DNA of 17,262 bases from an uncultured Neomegalonema sp. (GCA_937944035.1 CALDZQ010000135.1:1-17262); one strand, 5' to 3'. Numbered from the stretch's first letter, positions 1-6,338 are shown. Made by a program: numbers and translations. Notes: generated from the letters alone by a model not told the origin.

Positions 1-969
1 GCGCCAGCCTTGCAGGTTCAGGACATCCGCGATGCCGCCCCTGCCCTCGCGGACAAAAAACCCATCGTCATTCTCGTCCACGGCTACCGCTACAACCCGT
101 TCGCCCACGCCGCCGTCAACCCGCACGAGTTTCTGTTCCACTTCGATGCGGAGCGTCTCAAATCGGACCGCCTGCACCGCGCCGCGAGCTGGCCGCTGGG
201 CCTGGGCTTCTCGGCTGATGACGCCACGGGAGCCGACGGCCTGTGCGTGGCCTTCGGTTGGAACAGCCGCCCCGACGTGCGGTTCGGCCGCTTCTGCGCC
301 GCCTATGCCAGCGCCGACATTGCCGCCCGCGCCCTGCTGCGCACCGTCGAGATGATCGCGCGCAGTTTTCCGGGACACCCGATCGATTTCGTCGCGCACA
401 GCCTCGGCGCGCGGGTCGTGCTGTCCGCCATGCGCCACGCCGCAGACCAACGCCGCCCGGACCTGATCGCCGCGATGGGCCGCGCCATCCTGCTCGGCCC
501 CGCAGAGCTGGCCATCGCCGCCCGCCGCGCCCTGGCCAGTGTTGACGCCGTTGCGCGCGGTCGCCCGCCCGAAATCTACGCCTTCCTCGCCCGCGAAAAC
601 GACGTGTTCGATGTATTGTTAGAGCGCTTCGCACCCCCCTTGCCCGCTCCCTACCGCACAGGCATCGGCGCACGCGGCTTGGGCGCGGATCGCGGCAACT
701 GGCTCGCGGTACAGCTTGACCGCGCCGAGACAACCGACTGGCTCGCCGGGCGCGGTGCAACGATTGAGGGCGCGCCCCGCCGCGCCTGCCACTGGGGCGT
801 CTACAACCGCCCCGGCGCGCTCGATCTCTACAGCGCCATGCTCCGCGACCGCCCCCGCTGGTCCATCGCCGCCATGCGCGCGGCGGGCGTGCCCGAAGAC
901 ATGGAGCCGCGCTGGTGCAGATTGCCGTGGTTCAGGGGAGCGCCGCCAGTTTCGGGAGCGTCTGCTTAG
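1..969 (+). CDS. alpha/beta hydrolase, 5' end outside the window
   Basis: The frame is open from base 1 to the TAG at 967-969, so the true start probably lies to the left. A TTG at 10 is the first possible start inside the window but has no visible ribosome binding site. Counting from that TTG, an IVILVHGY strand (residues 19-26) supplies the oxyanion-hole region. VAHSLGARV (128-136) is the nucleophile elbow, with Ser131 as likely catalytic serine and Ala in place of the usual first Gly. Candidate acid and base are the Asp residues of ENDVFDVLLE and the His of ACHWGVYN near the C-terminus. This layout resembles the DUF900-type alpha/beta hydrolases of unknown substrate. No signal peptide can be judged because the N-terminus is missing. 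A membrane-protein gene follows 86 bases downstream on the same strand, so the two may be co-transcribed. Lipase, esterase or acyltransferase activity are all possible. Confidence 0.75.
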   Translation, partial: APALQVQDIRDAAPALADKKPIVILVHGYRYNPFAHAAVNPHEFLFHFDAERLKSDRLHRAASWPLGLGFSADDATGADGLCVAFGWNSRPDVRFGRFCAAYASADIAARALLRTVEMIARSFPGHPIDFVAHSLGARVVLSAMRHAADQRRPDLIAAMGRAILLGPAELAIAARRALASVDAVARGRPPEIYAFLARENDVFDVLLERFAPPLPAPYRTGIGARGLGADRGNWLAVQLDRAETTDWLAGRGATIEGAPRRACHWGVYNRPGALDLYSAMLRDRPRWSIAAMRAAGVPEDMEPRWCRLPWFRGAPPVSGASA

Positions 970-1044
970 CCTTTCCGTACCCCACATTTCCCGTGACAAT
1001 CCAAACGCGGTAACGCACTCTGCATATACGCGTGGAGACGATAC

Positions 1045-1050
1045 GGGGGG
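1045..1050 (+). promoter_or_regulatory. G-rich ribosome binding site that decides the start of the repeat membrane protein
   Basis: Six G residues end 5 bases before the ATG at 1056. The longer frame could begin with GTG at 1032, but that codon has no purine-rich tract at a suitable distance, so ATG 1056 is preferred. Confidence 0.5.
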
Positions 1051-1055
1051 CATTG

Positions 1056-2660
1056 ATGGATTTTTTCGCGTTCCTCGCGCTGTTCCTCGGCACGATTGTG
1101 GCCAAGCTCACCTTCCCGATTATACCAATCGAACTGGTCATTTTCTTCATCACCATCTCGATCACCTACCTCATCACCCGCCTCTGCGGCGACGGCGGGG
1201 ATTGGAAACGCCTGCTGCAAGCTCTCGTCGAGCCGACCGCCCCGCCACCCGCCGGAACCCTCGCCCCGCCGCGCACGTTCTATCGCGCGGCATTGGAGGG
1301 GTCTCTCGACTGGATGGATGAGTGGCTGAATCCGGAGGCGTGGGAGCGCGGCGATCCCAAAACCCACCTCACCCGCGCATGGGGCTGGCGGCTGTATGAT
1401 AAATGCCTGCTGCTGTCGCTGCTCTACCCGCTGATTTTCGTTATCGGGCAATGGGCCGTATCAGCGGAGGGTGTGCCGGGCCTGATCGGCAGCTTCGTAA
1501 TCCTTGCGGCGGATGCGACACAGGGGCAGCGGATTTTCACAGCCGTATGGTTAATTTTACTGTTCGGTTATCTATCGCAGCGACAACGGCTAACGGCACG
1601 GCTACAAAGTGTCTTCGAAGGTTTTGCAGCCGTGCCGTTATTTGGCCGTTGGTGCGTTAAAAACGCCAAAGATTTGGCCGATCTTGTCTTTTTAGCCGGT
1701 GCCGGTGCCTTTGCCGTTGCCGTTGCCGGTGCCTTTGCCGGTGCCTTTGCCTTTGCCTTTGCCTTTGCCGGTGCCGTTGCCGGTGCCTTTGCCGTTGCCT
1801 TTGCCGTTGCCGGTGCCGTTGCCGGTGCCTTTGCCTTTGCCTTTGCCTTTGCCTTTGCCGTTGCCGTTGCCTTTGCCGGTGCCTTTGCCGTTGCCGTTGC
1901 CGGTGCCTTTGCCTTTGCCGTTGTGCTGCTTATGGTTTTCGGTTTTGGGTGGCTGCACAAACGTCGCCCAATCCTCGCCTATTGCCTGCTCATTCCAGCG
2001 GCTCTCTCGCTTTACGCGCTGCTGCTTGCGAATTTCGATCTCAACGCCAGAGCGACCAGCCTGATCCTCTTCCTCGGCCTCCTGCCGCTGGTCAACGCCC
2101 AGTTCGATTTCCTCTCCGTAACCGCCACCCGCCATCTACTACGGCGGGGGCTGGCCAGCGAAACCGCCTTGGGTCAGTTTCTTTGGGGGTTATTCGATGT
2201 GGTGGTTGGCGGCATCTGCTTCTTCTTGCTCTGCCTGACTGCCGTCACGGTCGCCCATGCAGCCAATCTTCTTTCCGGCGATCCGGTCATCGACCTGAAC
2301 GCGGTCTTCACAAATCCGGCGGCTCATATCTGGCTGTTCATCACCTTCCTGACGACCCTGCTGCCCACCTTCCTCCACTTCATCCTCGCCCTCTTCAGCA
2401 CCGCCATCGCGGTGTGTTGGCCGGAGTGGTTGCGCAAAACCTGCGCCGAGCAACTGGAGGCTCACCACGTCAACGGCAAACCCGCCGCCGTGGCCATGCG
2501 CGCTCATATCGCCATCGCCCTCACCGCAGGAGCGTCCACCGCAATCTGCGTGTTCCTCGCGCGGTTGCTGTGGGCGGGCCTCGGCCACCTCCACCTCGCG
2601 GGCGATTTTATCCTCCACGCCTGTGCGGGCTGGTACGATCTGCTTTCAAAACTCGGTTGA
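1056..2660 (+). CDS. polytopic membrane protein with a long Ala-Gly/Val/Phe dipeptide repeat
   Basis: This 534-residue integral membrane protein belongs to no family I recognise. Two hydrophobic helices lie near the N-terminus (about residues 2-40). A soluble segment (about 45-115) is followed by two more helices (about 118-185). Residues 214-289 are 38 dipeptides of Ala plus Gly, Val or Phe. At least five hydrophobic segments follow, from residue 290 to the C-terminus. The first half of the repeat is preceded by a charged loop with Arg and Lys. Outside the repeat the gene uses GC-ending codons such as TTC and CTG/CTC. Inside it every Phe is TTT, every Val GTT and every Gly GGT, and the 150 bases before it are rich in TTA and CTA. 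The gene follows the alpha/beta hydrolase and ends 3 bases before the convergent VWA gene. Function cannot be told from sequence; channel, transporter or envelope scaffold are open possibilities. Confidence 0.85.
   Translation: MDFFAFLALFLGTIVAKLTFPIIPIELVIFFITISITYLITRLCGDGGDWKRLLQALVEPTAPPPAGTLAPPRTFYRAALEGSLDWMDEWLNPEAWERGDPKTHLTRAWGWRLYDKCLLLSLLYPLIFVIGQWAVSAEGVPGLIGSFVILAADATQGQRIFTAVWLILLFGYLSQRQRLTARLQSVFEGFAAVPLFGRWCVKNAKDLADLVFLAGAGAFAVAVAGAFAGAFAFAFAFAGAVAGAFAVAFAVAGAVAGAFAFAFAFAFAVAVAFAGAFAVAVAGAFAFAVVLLMVFGFGWLHKRRPILAYCLLIPAALSLYALLLANFDLNARATSLILFLGLLPLVNAQFDFLSVTATRHLLRRGLASETALGQFLWGLFDVVVGGICFFLLCLTAVTVAHAANLLSGDPVIDLNAVFTNPAAHIWLFITFLTTLLPTFLHFILALFSTAIAVCWPEWLRKTCAEQLEAHHVNGKPAAVAMRAHIAIALTAGASTAICVFLARLLWAGLGHLHLAGDFILHACAGWYDLLSKLG
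1591..1640. repeat. perfect 13-bp inverted repeat inside the membrane-protein gene
   Basis: TAACGGCACGGCT at 1591-1603 is the exact reverse complement of 1628-1640. After one mismatch, CAAA (1605-1608) can pair with TTTG (1623-1626), and the apex contains the palindrome CTTCGAAG (1613-1620). The structure lies in coding sequence 55 bases before the hexamer array. It uses the rare-looking Leu codons CTA, CTA and TTA. It could be an RNA hairpin or a remnant of an inserted mobile palindrome. Confidence 0.7.
1695..1922 (+). repeat. 38 tandem hexamers GCC-GGT / GCC-GTT / GCC-TTT
   Basis: From 1695 to 1922 every six bases read GCC followed by GGT (10 units), GTT (11 units) or TTT (17 units), without interruption. 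The other K-K-T combination, TGT (Cys), never occurs. The array is in frame, giving Ala-Gly, Ala-Val and Ala-Phe. Length changes by whole units would keep the frame. Higher-order order is visible: units 2-7 (1701-1736) and units 31-36 (1875-1910) are identical over 36 bases (G F V V G F). Units 13-16 (1767-1790) and 20-23 (1809-1832) share G V G F. Runs of 4 and 5 TTT units occur at units 9-12 and 23-27. No frame on either strand of the array contains a stop, which explains several long false frames here. Confidence 0.97.
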
Positions 2661-2663
2661 CGC

Positions 2664-3854
2664 CTAACCGCGCGTCAGCGTCCGCATTGCGCCCTCAATC
2701 CCGCGCAGGGTCAGCGGGAACATGCGGTCCTCGAAAATCTGCCGGACCATCTGGACGGAATGGGTATAGCGCCAGTGATCCTCGGCCACGGGGTTCAGCC
2801 ACACATGGCTTGGCCACTGCACCTGCGCCCGGCGCAGCCATGTTTCGCCGGATTCCTCGTTCCAATGCTCGTTCGCCCCGCCGGGGACCGCGATCTCGTA
2901 AGGCGACATGCTCGCGTCCCCAACGAACACGCATTTATAGTCGCTGCCATAGGTGTTCAGCACGTCCCAAGTCGGTATCTGCTCGGTCCAGCGGCGGGTA
3001 TTGTCGCGCCACACGCCCTCGTACAGGCAGTTGTGGAAGTAGTAATATTCCAGATGCTTGAACTCGCCCCGCGCCGCCGAGAACAGCTCTTGGACCACGC
3101 GGATATGGTCATCCATCGAGCCGCCCACGTCCAAAAACAGCACCAGCTTAACCGCGTTGCGCCGTTCGGGCCGCGTGATGACATCCAGATAGCCGCGCTC
3201 GGCGGTGGCGCGGATGGTGTCGTCCAGCGCCAGCTCCTCCTCCGCCCCTGAGCGCGCCCATACCCGCAGCCGCTTGAGCGCCACCTTGATATTGCGCGTG
3301 CCCAGCTCGACACTGTCATCGAGATTGCGGAAGGTGCGCTTGTCCCAGACTTTGGCGGCGCGGCGGTGGCGGCTCTCATGCTGGCCGATCCGCACGCCTT
3401 CAGGATTATAGCCGTAGGCTCCAAACGGTGAAGTGCCACCCGTGCCGATCCATTTATTGCCGCCCTGGTGGCGTCCCTGCTGTTCCTCAAGCCGCTTTTT
3501 CAGCGTCTCCATCAGCTTGTCCCAGCCGCCCAGCGACTCGACCAGCGCCTTTTCCTCATCGGTCAGGTGCTTCTCGGTCAGTTTACGCAGCCATTCTTCA
3601 GGAATAGCCTGCTCCTCGACCGCGTCCCCCGAACCGCCGACCGCCTCGACGCCCTTGAAAACCTCGGAGAACACCTGATCGAACCGGTCCAAATGCCGCT
3701 CGTCTTTGACCAGTGCGGAGCGGGCGAGGTAGTAAAACCCCTCCACATCATACGTCACCAGCCCCGCTTCCATCCCCTCCAACAGCAGAAGATATTCACG
3801 CAGCGACACCGGGATGCGGGCCAGTTTCAGGGACAGGAAGAATTTTTCAAACAT
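2664..3854 (-). CDS. VWA-domain protein, CoxE/COG3825-like
   Basis: The protein has 396 residues when started at the ATG at 3852-3854, giving MFEKFFLSLKLARIPVSLRE, the usual N-terminus of this family. A GTG 16 codons upstream (3900-3902) is in frame, but neither start has a clear ribosome binding site. The N-terminal half is a helical region with a charged stretch and a Gly-rich linker (GNKWIGTGGTSPFGAYG). The C-terminal half is a von Willebrand A fold with the metal-ion site DVGGSM (Asp242, Gly244, Ser246) after a hydrophobic strand VKLVLFL. Members usually act with a MoxR-type AAA ATPase in metal-cofactor insertion or protein remodelling. No such ATPase gene is present in this window. The gene ends 3 bases from the convergent membrane-protein gene. 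It is cytoplasmic, as no signal or membrane segment is visible. Confidence 0.85.
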   Translation of the reverse strand: MFEKFFLSLKLARIPVSLREYLLLLEGMEAGLVTYDVEGFYYLARSALVKDERHLDRFDQVFSEVFKGVEAVGGSGDAVEEQAIPEEWLRKLTEKHLTDEEKALVESLGGWDKLMETLKKRLEEQQGRHQGGNKWIGTGGTSPFGAYGYNPEGVRIGQHESRHRRAAKVWDKRTFRNLDDSVELGTRNIKVALKRLRVWARSGAEEELALDDTIRATAERGYLDVITRPERRNAVKLVLFLDVGGSMDDHIRVVQELFSAARGEFKHLEYYYFHNCLYEGVWRDNTRRWTEQIPTWDVLNTYGSDYKCVFVGDASMSPYEIAVPGGANEHWNEESGETWLRRAQVQWPSHVWLNPVAEDHWRYTHSVQMVRQIFEDRMFPLTLRGIEGAMRTLTRG

Positions 3855-3893
3855 GACTGCGATATAGCGCGCGCAGGGCGCTGTGTCAGCGGG

Positions 3894-3903
3894 TTTTGAC
3901 ACT
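3894..3903 (+). repeat. left copy of a 10-bp direct repeat flanking the three-gene cassette
   Basis: TTTTGACACT here is repeated at 6114-6123. The match continues as ATTA if one base (G3904) is skipped in this copy. It sits at the boundary between the GC-rich VWA gene and the AT-richer cassette. It may be a target-site duplication or recombination core, or chance. Confidence 0.4.
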
Positions 3904-4037
3904 GATTACCGCCGGAGGTGGACTTTGCGCTGACGCCTCTAAGCATCTTAAAGAAGATCGCACAGTTTAAAGCGGGGTGATTCAAGAGGGCCAATGCACT
4001 CGAAAAGTCATTACCACTCCCCGTTAAAACAATACAA

Positions 4038-5114
4038 TCAATCTTGCCAATCTTCGTCAAAGTTCATATCACCCAAATTAGGTTGGCCGTAGAATGCCTG
4101 TCTGTGAAGGTGGATATTCACTCGCGCAGCTACATTCTTTTGCGGTGTATCAATACCAATTTCTTCATTAATCGTTGTTTTAAGTATCATTTCCTCACCC
4201 CAAATGCCCAAACTGCCATCCCATACCCCACTTTTTTGTATCAATTCACTCGCCGCATCCTCAAAATCCCAATCCTCTGATTTGTTGCGCGCAATGTACC
4301 ATGCGTCACCCGCAGGGTAATCGATCCGATCCAGAGGTCTACTTCCGTAACCGCCAACTTCACGCGGGCGTGTACTACCCCAATCGCCGTAGATCACAGT
4401 CGTACGATTTGATTTACGAGAAATTTGGTCCACCAGTTGCCGATTACTGAATGGAACATGTGTAATGCCACTGAAACTCGAAAACATTTTTGGAATTGAG
4501 GTACAAGAGAGAATAACGGGGACATTCGCATCAATCTCCTGCAAATTTTCTGCAATCACACCCTCAAACCATAATGCGATACTGAGCGGATCTCTTGTCC
4601 ACCCACCCTCCAAAACAATCGCAAAATCAGCGGCACCTCCGGCAGCAAAAGCAGCTATAATTTCCTCCATATTGTGAGGAAACCGATCACGTACAATTCT
4701 CATACAGTATGGCCGTCCAATCTGTTGGATTGCTTTAATCTGTTTTCGAATATCCGCTTCGCTTTGACCTCGTGATTGAATGCAAGGCCAAATACGGTCA
4801 TGTTGCTCAACGAACTCCACCCAATTCGCAAATCCATCTGCAGGGTCAAGCAGGTGTGCAAGCTGCTGCTGCGGTTCACTTTCCATATTCGTGAATTGAT
4901 AATCCCTATCTATATCGAGAAAATAATTACGGTTAGGAAATGCACGCTCGACTCTGTCAATCGCGCGTTCCAGCGAGCTTGAGTTGGCCCAAGGCGCAAG
5001 GAGCACACAAGGGGTCAACCTATCCTTGGTTGCTCCAGGCAGGAACTCTAACCCATTCATTTCACTGGCGCGAATTGCTAGTGTTGGTACGTAATTTTTA
5101 TTTTTAAGGACCAT
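4038..5114 (-). CDS. beta family protein (Beta_protein family, PF14350-like)
   Basis: This 358-residue protein, starting at ATG 5112-5114, has the overall look of the 'beta family', which is named after a phage T4 protein and has no settled biochemical role. Visible features are an N-terminal YVPTLAIRASEMNGL strand, a central (beta/alpha)-like series of alternating strands and helices (ADFAIVLEGG, VPVILSCTSIP), and the late motif TTVIYGDWGSTRPRE with a following GDAWYIARN, both of which I associate with this family. The last 60 residues are more variable and acidic. There is no signal peptide or membrane helix. It is the last gene of a tight minus-strand operon, 9 bases after the peptidase gene, and the sequence is AT-richer than its neighbours: row 4441-4500 has 22 G or C in 60. 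A role in phage defence or a stress response is inference from context. I am fairly sure of the family, not of the function. Confidence 0.75.
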   Translation of the reverse strand: MVLKNKNYVPTLAIRASEMNGLEFLPGATKDRLTPCVLLAPWANSSSLERAIDRVERAFPNRNYFLDIDRDYQFTNMESEPQQQLAHLLDPADGFANWVEFVEQHDRIWPCIQSRGQSEADIRKQIKAIQQIGRPYCMRIVRDRFPHNMEEIIAAFAAGGAADFAIVLEGGWTRDPLSIALWFEGVIAENLQEIDANVPVILSCTSIPKMFSSFSGITHVPFSNRQLVDQISRKSNRTTVIYGDWGSTRPREVGGYGSRPLDRIDYPAGDAWYIARNKSEDWDFEDAASELIQKSGVWDGSLGIWGEEMILKTTINEEIGIDTPQKNVAARVNIHLHRQAFYGQPNLGDMNFDEDWQD

Positions 5115-5123
5115 GTTATCCCA

Positions 5124-5636
5124 TTAAACTGAAGCAAACGTGGATAGGCGGATCTCTATAGCAGCTTTTGAAACTTGAAATCGCGCAGCGAGACCTTCGA
5201 TTGTTGCTTCAGTTACCATACCATTAAAATCTTCACTCAGAGCCTTTTGCACCTGTTCCATAGGCATAAGAATATCGGCAGCAAGTCTGTTAGCTTCATA
5301 TTCAATACGCTCAGGCGCGCCGGATCTGTAAAGGACGTTGTCTTTGATGCCGTCTGGAGAACTGTCTATTATATCACGGTGCAACAAGAAGTGCGCAAGC
5401 TCATGCGCAATAGTAAATCTTTGCCGCTCACGTGCTTCGTGTCTGTTCACACGTATTACATAGCCATCAGTTTCATTTTTGATTTGGCCTGAAACACCCA
5501 TATTAAGGCTGGAAACCTTTATTTGAACACCCATCTTTTTTGCCAGTTCTCCAATTCTCACTGGATACTCTGATCGATAACGATCCAACAACTCCCGATT
5601 TGGGCCATCCACGCGATTGAATTCTCTTGAAGTCAT
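5124..5636 (-). CDS. ImmA/IrrE family zinc metallo-endopeptidase
   Basis: The 170-residue protein carries the zinc motif HELAH (His78, Glu79, His82) in RQRFTIAHELAHFLLH. The usual third ligand is Glu114 in EYEANRLAADILMP. The C-terminal VSKAAIEIRLSTF helix is typical of the family. ImmA of ICEBs1 cleaves a phage-type repressor, and IrrE of Deinococcus cleaves the repressor DdrO after DNA damage. By analogy this enzyme would cut a regulator or partner. No helix-turn-helix repressor gene lies beside it, so the substrate is not obvious. The residues before the motif (20-60) form the usual N-terminal helix plus beta hairpin, and there is no separate DNA-binding domain. ATG at 5634-5636 has a good AGGGGG site 7 bases upstream, which overlaps the stop codon of the preceding membrane-protein gene. 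This suggests coupled translation in the cassette. Confidence 0.9.
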   Translation of the reverse strand: MTSREFNRVDGPNRELLDRYRSEYPVRIGELAKKMGVQIKVSSLNMGVSGQIKNETDGYVIRVNRHEARERQRFTIAHELAHFLLHRDIIDSSPDGIKDNVLYRSGAPERIEYEANRLAADILMPMEQVQKALSEDFNGMVTEATIEGLAARFQVSKAAIEIRLSTFASV

Positions 5637-5647
5637 ACCGACACCCC

Positions 5648-6046
5648 CTACCGTTCGCCCGCATCATCCGGGTCGAAATCTTCTTCTAACTCTGTCAAGT
5701 CACCAGGCGATTCTTGACGGAATGCAATCTCATCAATCCGTGCCTTAATCACGTCATCTGATAGTGCTTCCGCTGCGGTTTTGCTTGCGGCTTTTTGAGC
5801 CTCCTCCTTGATCTCGCGAAATGTGTACGCTGCTACAATACCGATTGCGATAGCCACCGATGCAAGAACGACCGTTACGGCCGTAAGCATGACTGAAACG
5901 AAACTAAGATACGTTGAGATAGCGACGGCTGGTTCTTCCTGCACGATCGAGATCCCTTCAGAAACAGTCCAACCACCTGTGGAGACCAACAAGTAGGAAA
6001 CCAACATGCCAAGGATAAAAAAATATCCGCACAAAACAGCGTTCAC
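5648..6046 (-). CDS. small two-helix membrane protein with acidic cytoplasmic tail
   Basis: This 132-residue protein is of no family I recognise. It starts with GTG at 6044-6046, with AAGG 7 bases upstream. An in-frame ATG at codon 14 is possible but would cut the first helix and has no ribosome binding site. Hydrophobic segments span about residues 5-22 and 45-74. They are followed by a charged, probably helical stretch EIKEEAQKAASKTAAEAL (78-95) and a strongly acidic tail. It is the first gene of the cassette, 11 bases before the ImmA/IrrE gene, and downstream of a plausible promoter. In a system with a soluble peptidase, such a protein could be a membrane effector, sensor or anchor; that is inference. 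The tail or the loop between the helices would be natural sites for proteolysis by the neighbour. Confidence 0.75.
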   Translation of the reverse strand: MNAVLCGYFFILGMLVSYLLVSTGGWTVSEGISIVQEEPAVAISTYLSFVSVMLTAVTVVLASVAIAIGIVAAYTFREIKEEAQKAASKTAAEALSDDVIKARIDEIAFRQESPGDLTELEEDFDPDDAGER

Positions 6047-6078
6047 CCCTGAACCTTTCGATTTGACAGTCTTAAAGA

Positions 6079-6107
6079 TGCATAAGTTCTTATCTTGTTC
6101 CAGTCAA
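6079..6107 (-). promoter_or_regulatory. likely sigma-70 promoter of the three-gene cassette
   Basis: On the minus strand, TTGACT (6102-6107) is followed after exactly 17 bases by TATGCA (6079-6084). Transcription would begin near 6072, about 25 bases before the GTG start of the membrane-protein gene. The -35 box is 5 of 6 to consensus; the -10 is weaker. Confidence 0.45.
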
Positions 6108-6113
6108 GGAAAT

Positions 6114-6123
6114 TTTTGACACT
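6114..6123 (+). repeat. right copy of the 10-bp direct repeat flanking the cassette
   Basis: TTTTGACACT matches 3894-3903 exactly and is followed directly by ATTA. It lies just upstream of the cassette promoter. The two copies enclose about 2.2 kb containing all three cassette genes. Confidence 0.4.
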
Positions 6124-6143
6124 ATTAATTTCAAAGTTTGAGT

Positions 6144-6185
6144 TACAGCGTTTTGTGTAATTCTTGAATCACGCAAAACGCTGTA
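6144..6185. repeat. 42-bp palindrome, arms TACAGCGTTTTG / CAAAACGCTGTA
   Basis: The 12-base arms at 6144-6155 and 6174-6185 are perfectly complementary. The stem can extend inward by a G-T pair, G-C and T-A, leaving a 12-base loop. It lies between two divergent genes and is not followed by a T run on either strand, so it is not a normal terminator. Arms of the type ACAGCG...CGCTGT recall the intergenic palindromic repeats common in rhizobia-like genomes. An operator for the cassette or for trxB is an alternative. Confidence 0.7.
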
Positions 6186-6200
6186 GTGTCTTGTTTTTTC

Positions 6201-6244
6201 GCGATTTCCGAGTCGCAAGGTGCTTCCACCTTTCTCGAAATCGC
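6201..6244. repeat. 44-base two-stage hairpin upstream of trxB
   Basis: The outer arms GCGATTTCCGAG (6201-6212) and CTCGAAATCGC (6234-6244) pair over 11 bp with one bulged C. Inside, AAGGTG (6217-6222) pairs with CACCTT (6227-6232) around a CTTC loop. A T-rich tract (6191-6199) precedes it on the plus strand, and TATAGA (6245-6250), a possible -10 box for trxB, follows directly. Together with the palindrome at 6144-6185 it forms one bipartite structured element. Confidence 0.7.
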
Positions 6245-6309
6245 TATAGAGTACTTCCCCTCCCAATCCCGTGACCCCCCTCGCACATCAGGGCCAGACG
6301 GATTATATC

Positions 6310-6314
6310 GGAGG
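6310..6314 (+). promoter_or_regulatory. strong GGAGG ribosome binding site before an out-of-frame ATG at the trxB start
   Basis: GGAGG ends 7 bases before the ATG at 6322-6324. That ATG opens a 39-codon frame ending at TGA 6439-6441, overlapping trxB in another frame. The trxB ATG at 6339 is 24 bases from GGAGG, too far for direct use. Confidence 0.4.
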
Positions 6315-6338
6315 CGACTCAATGAAAGGCGCGCTCCC

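Noticed and set aside
1695..1922. CRISPR array or diversity-generating retroelement target
   Set aside because: The units are contiguous hexamers with no spacers, variation is G/T rather than at adenines, and no reverse transcriptase or template repeat is present.
1568..2135. Long open frames on both strands across the hexamer array, with Pro-Leu, Lys-Ala and Lys-Gly repeats
   Set aside because: The GCC-KKT unit contains no stop in any frame, so these frames are open by composition. Only the frame continuous with normal membrane segments on both sides is credible.
1949..3061. 370-codon plus-strand frame across the end of the membrane gene and the VWA gene
   Set aside because: Overlaps two supported genes and has Arg/Pro/Ser-rich shadow composition.
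3967..4027. Terminator for the cassette from CGGGG (3973-3977) and CCCCG (4019-4023)
   Set aside because: The 41-base loop and the lack of a T run on the minus strand make it a poor terminator.
6186..6338. Upstream in-frame extension of trxB from GTG 6186
   Set aside because: It would add 51 residues absent from the family and be encoded by the palindromic element; the conserved N-terminus begins at 6339.
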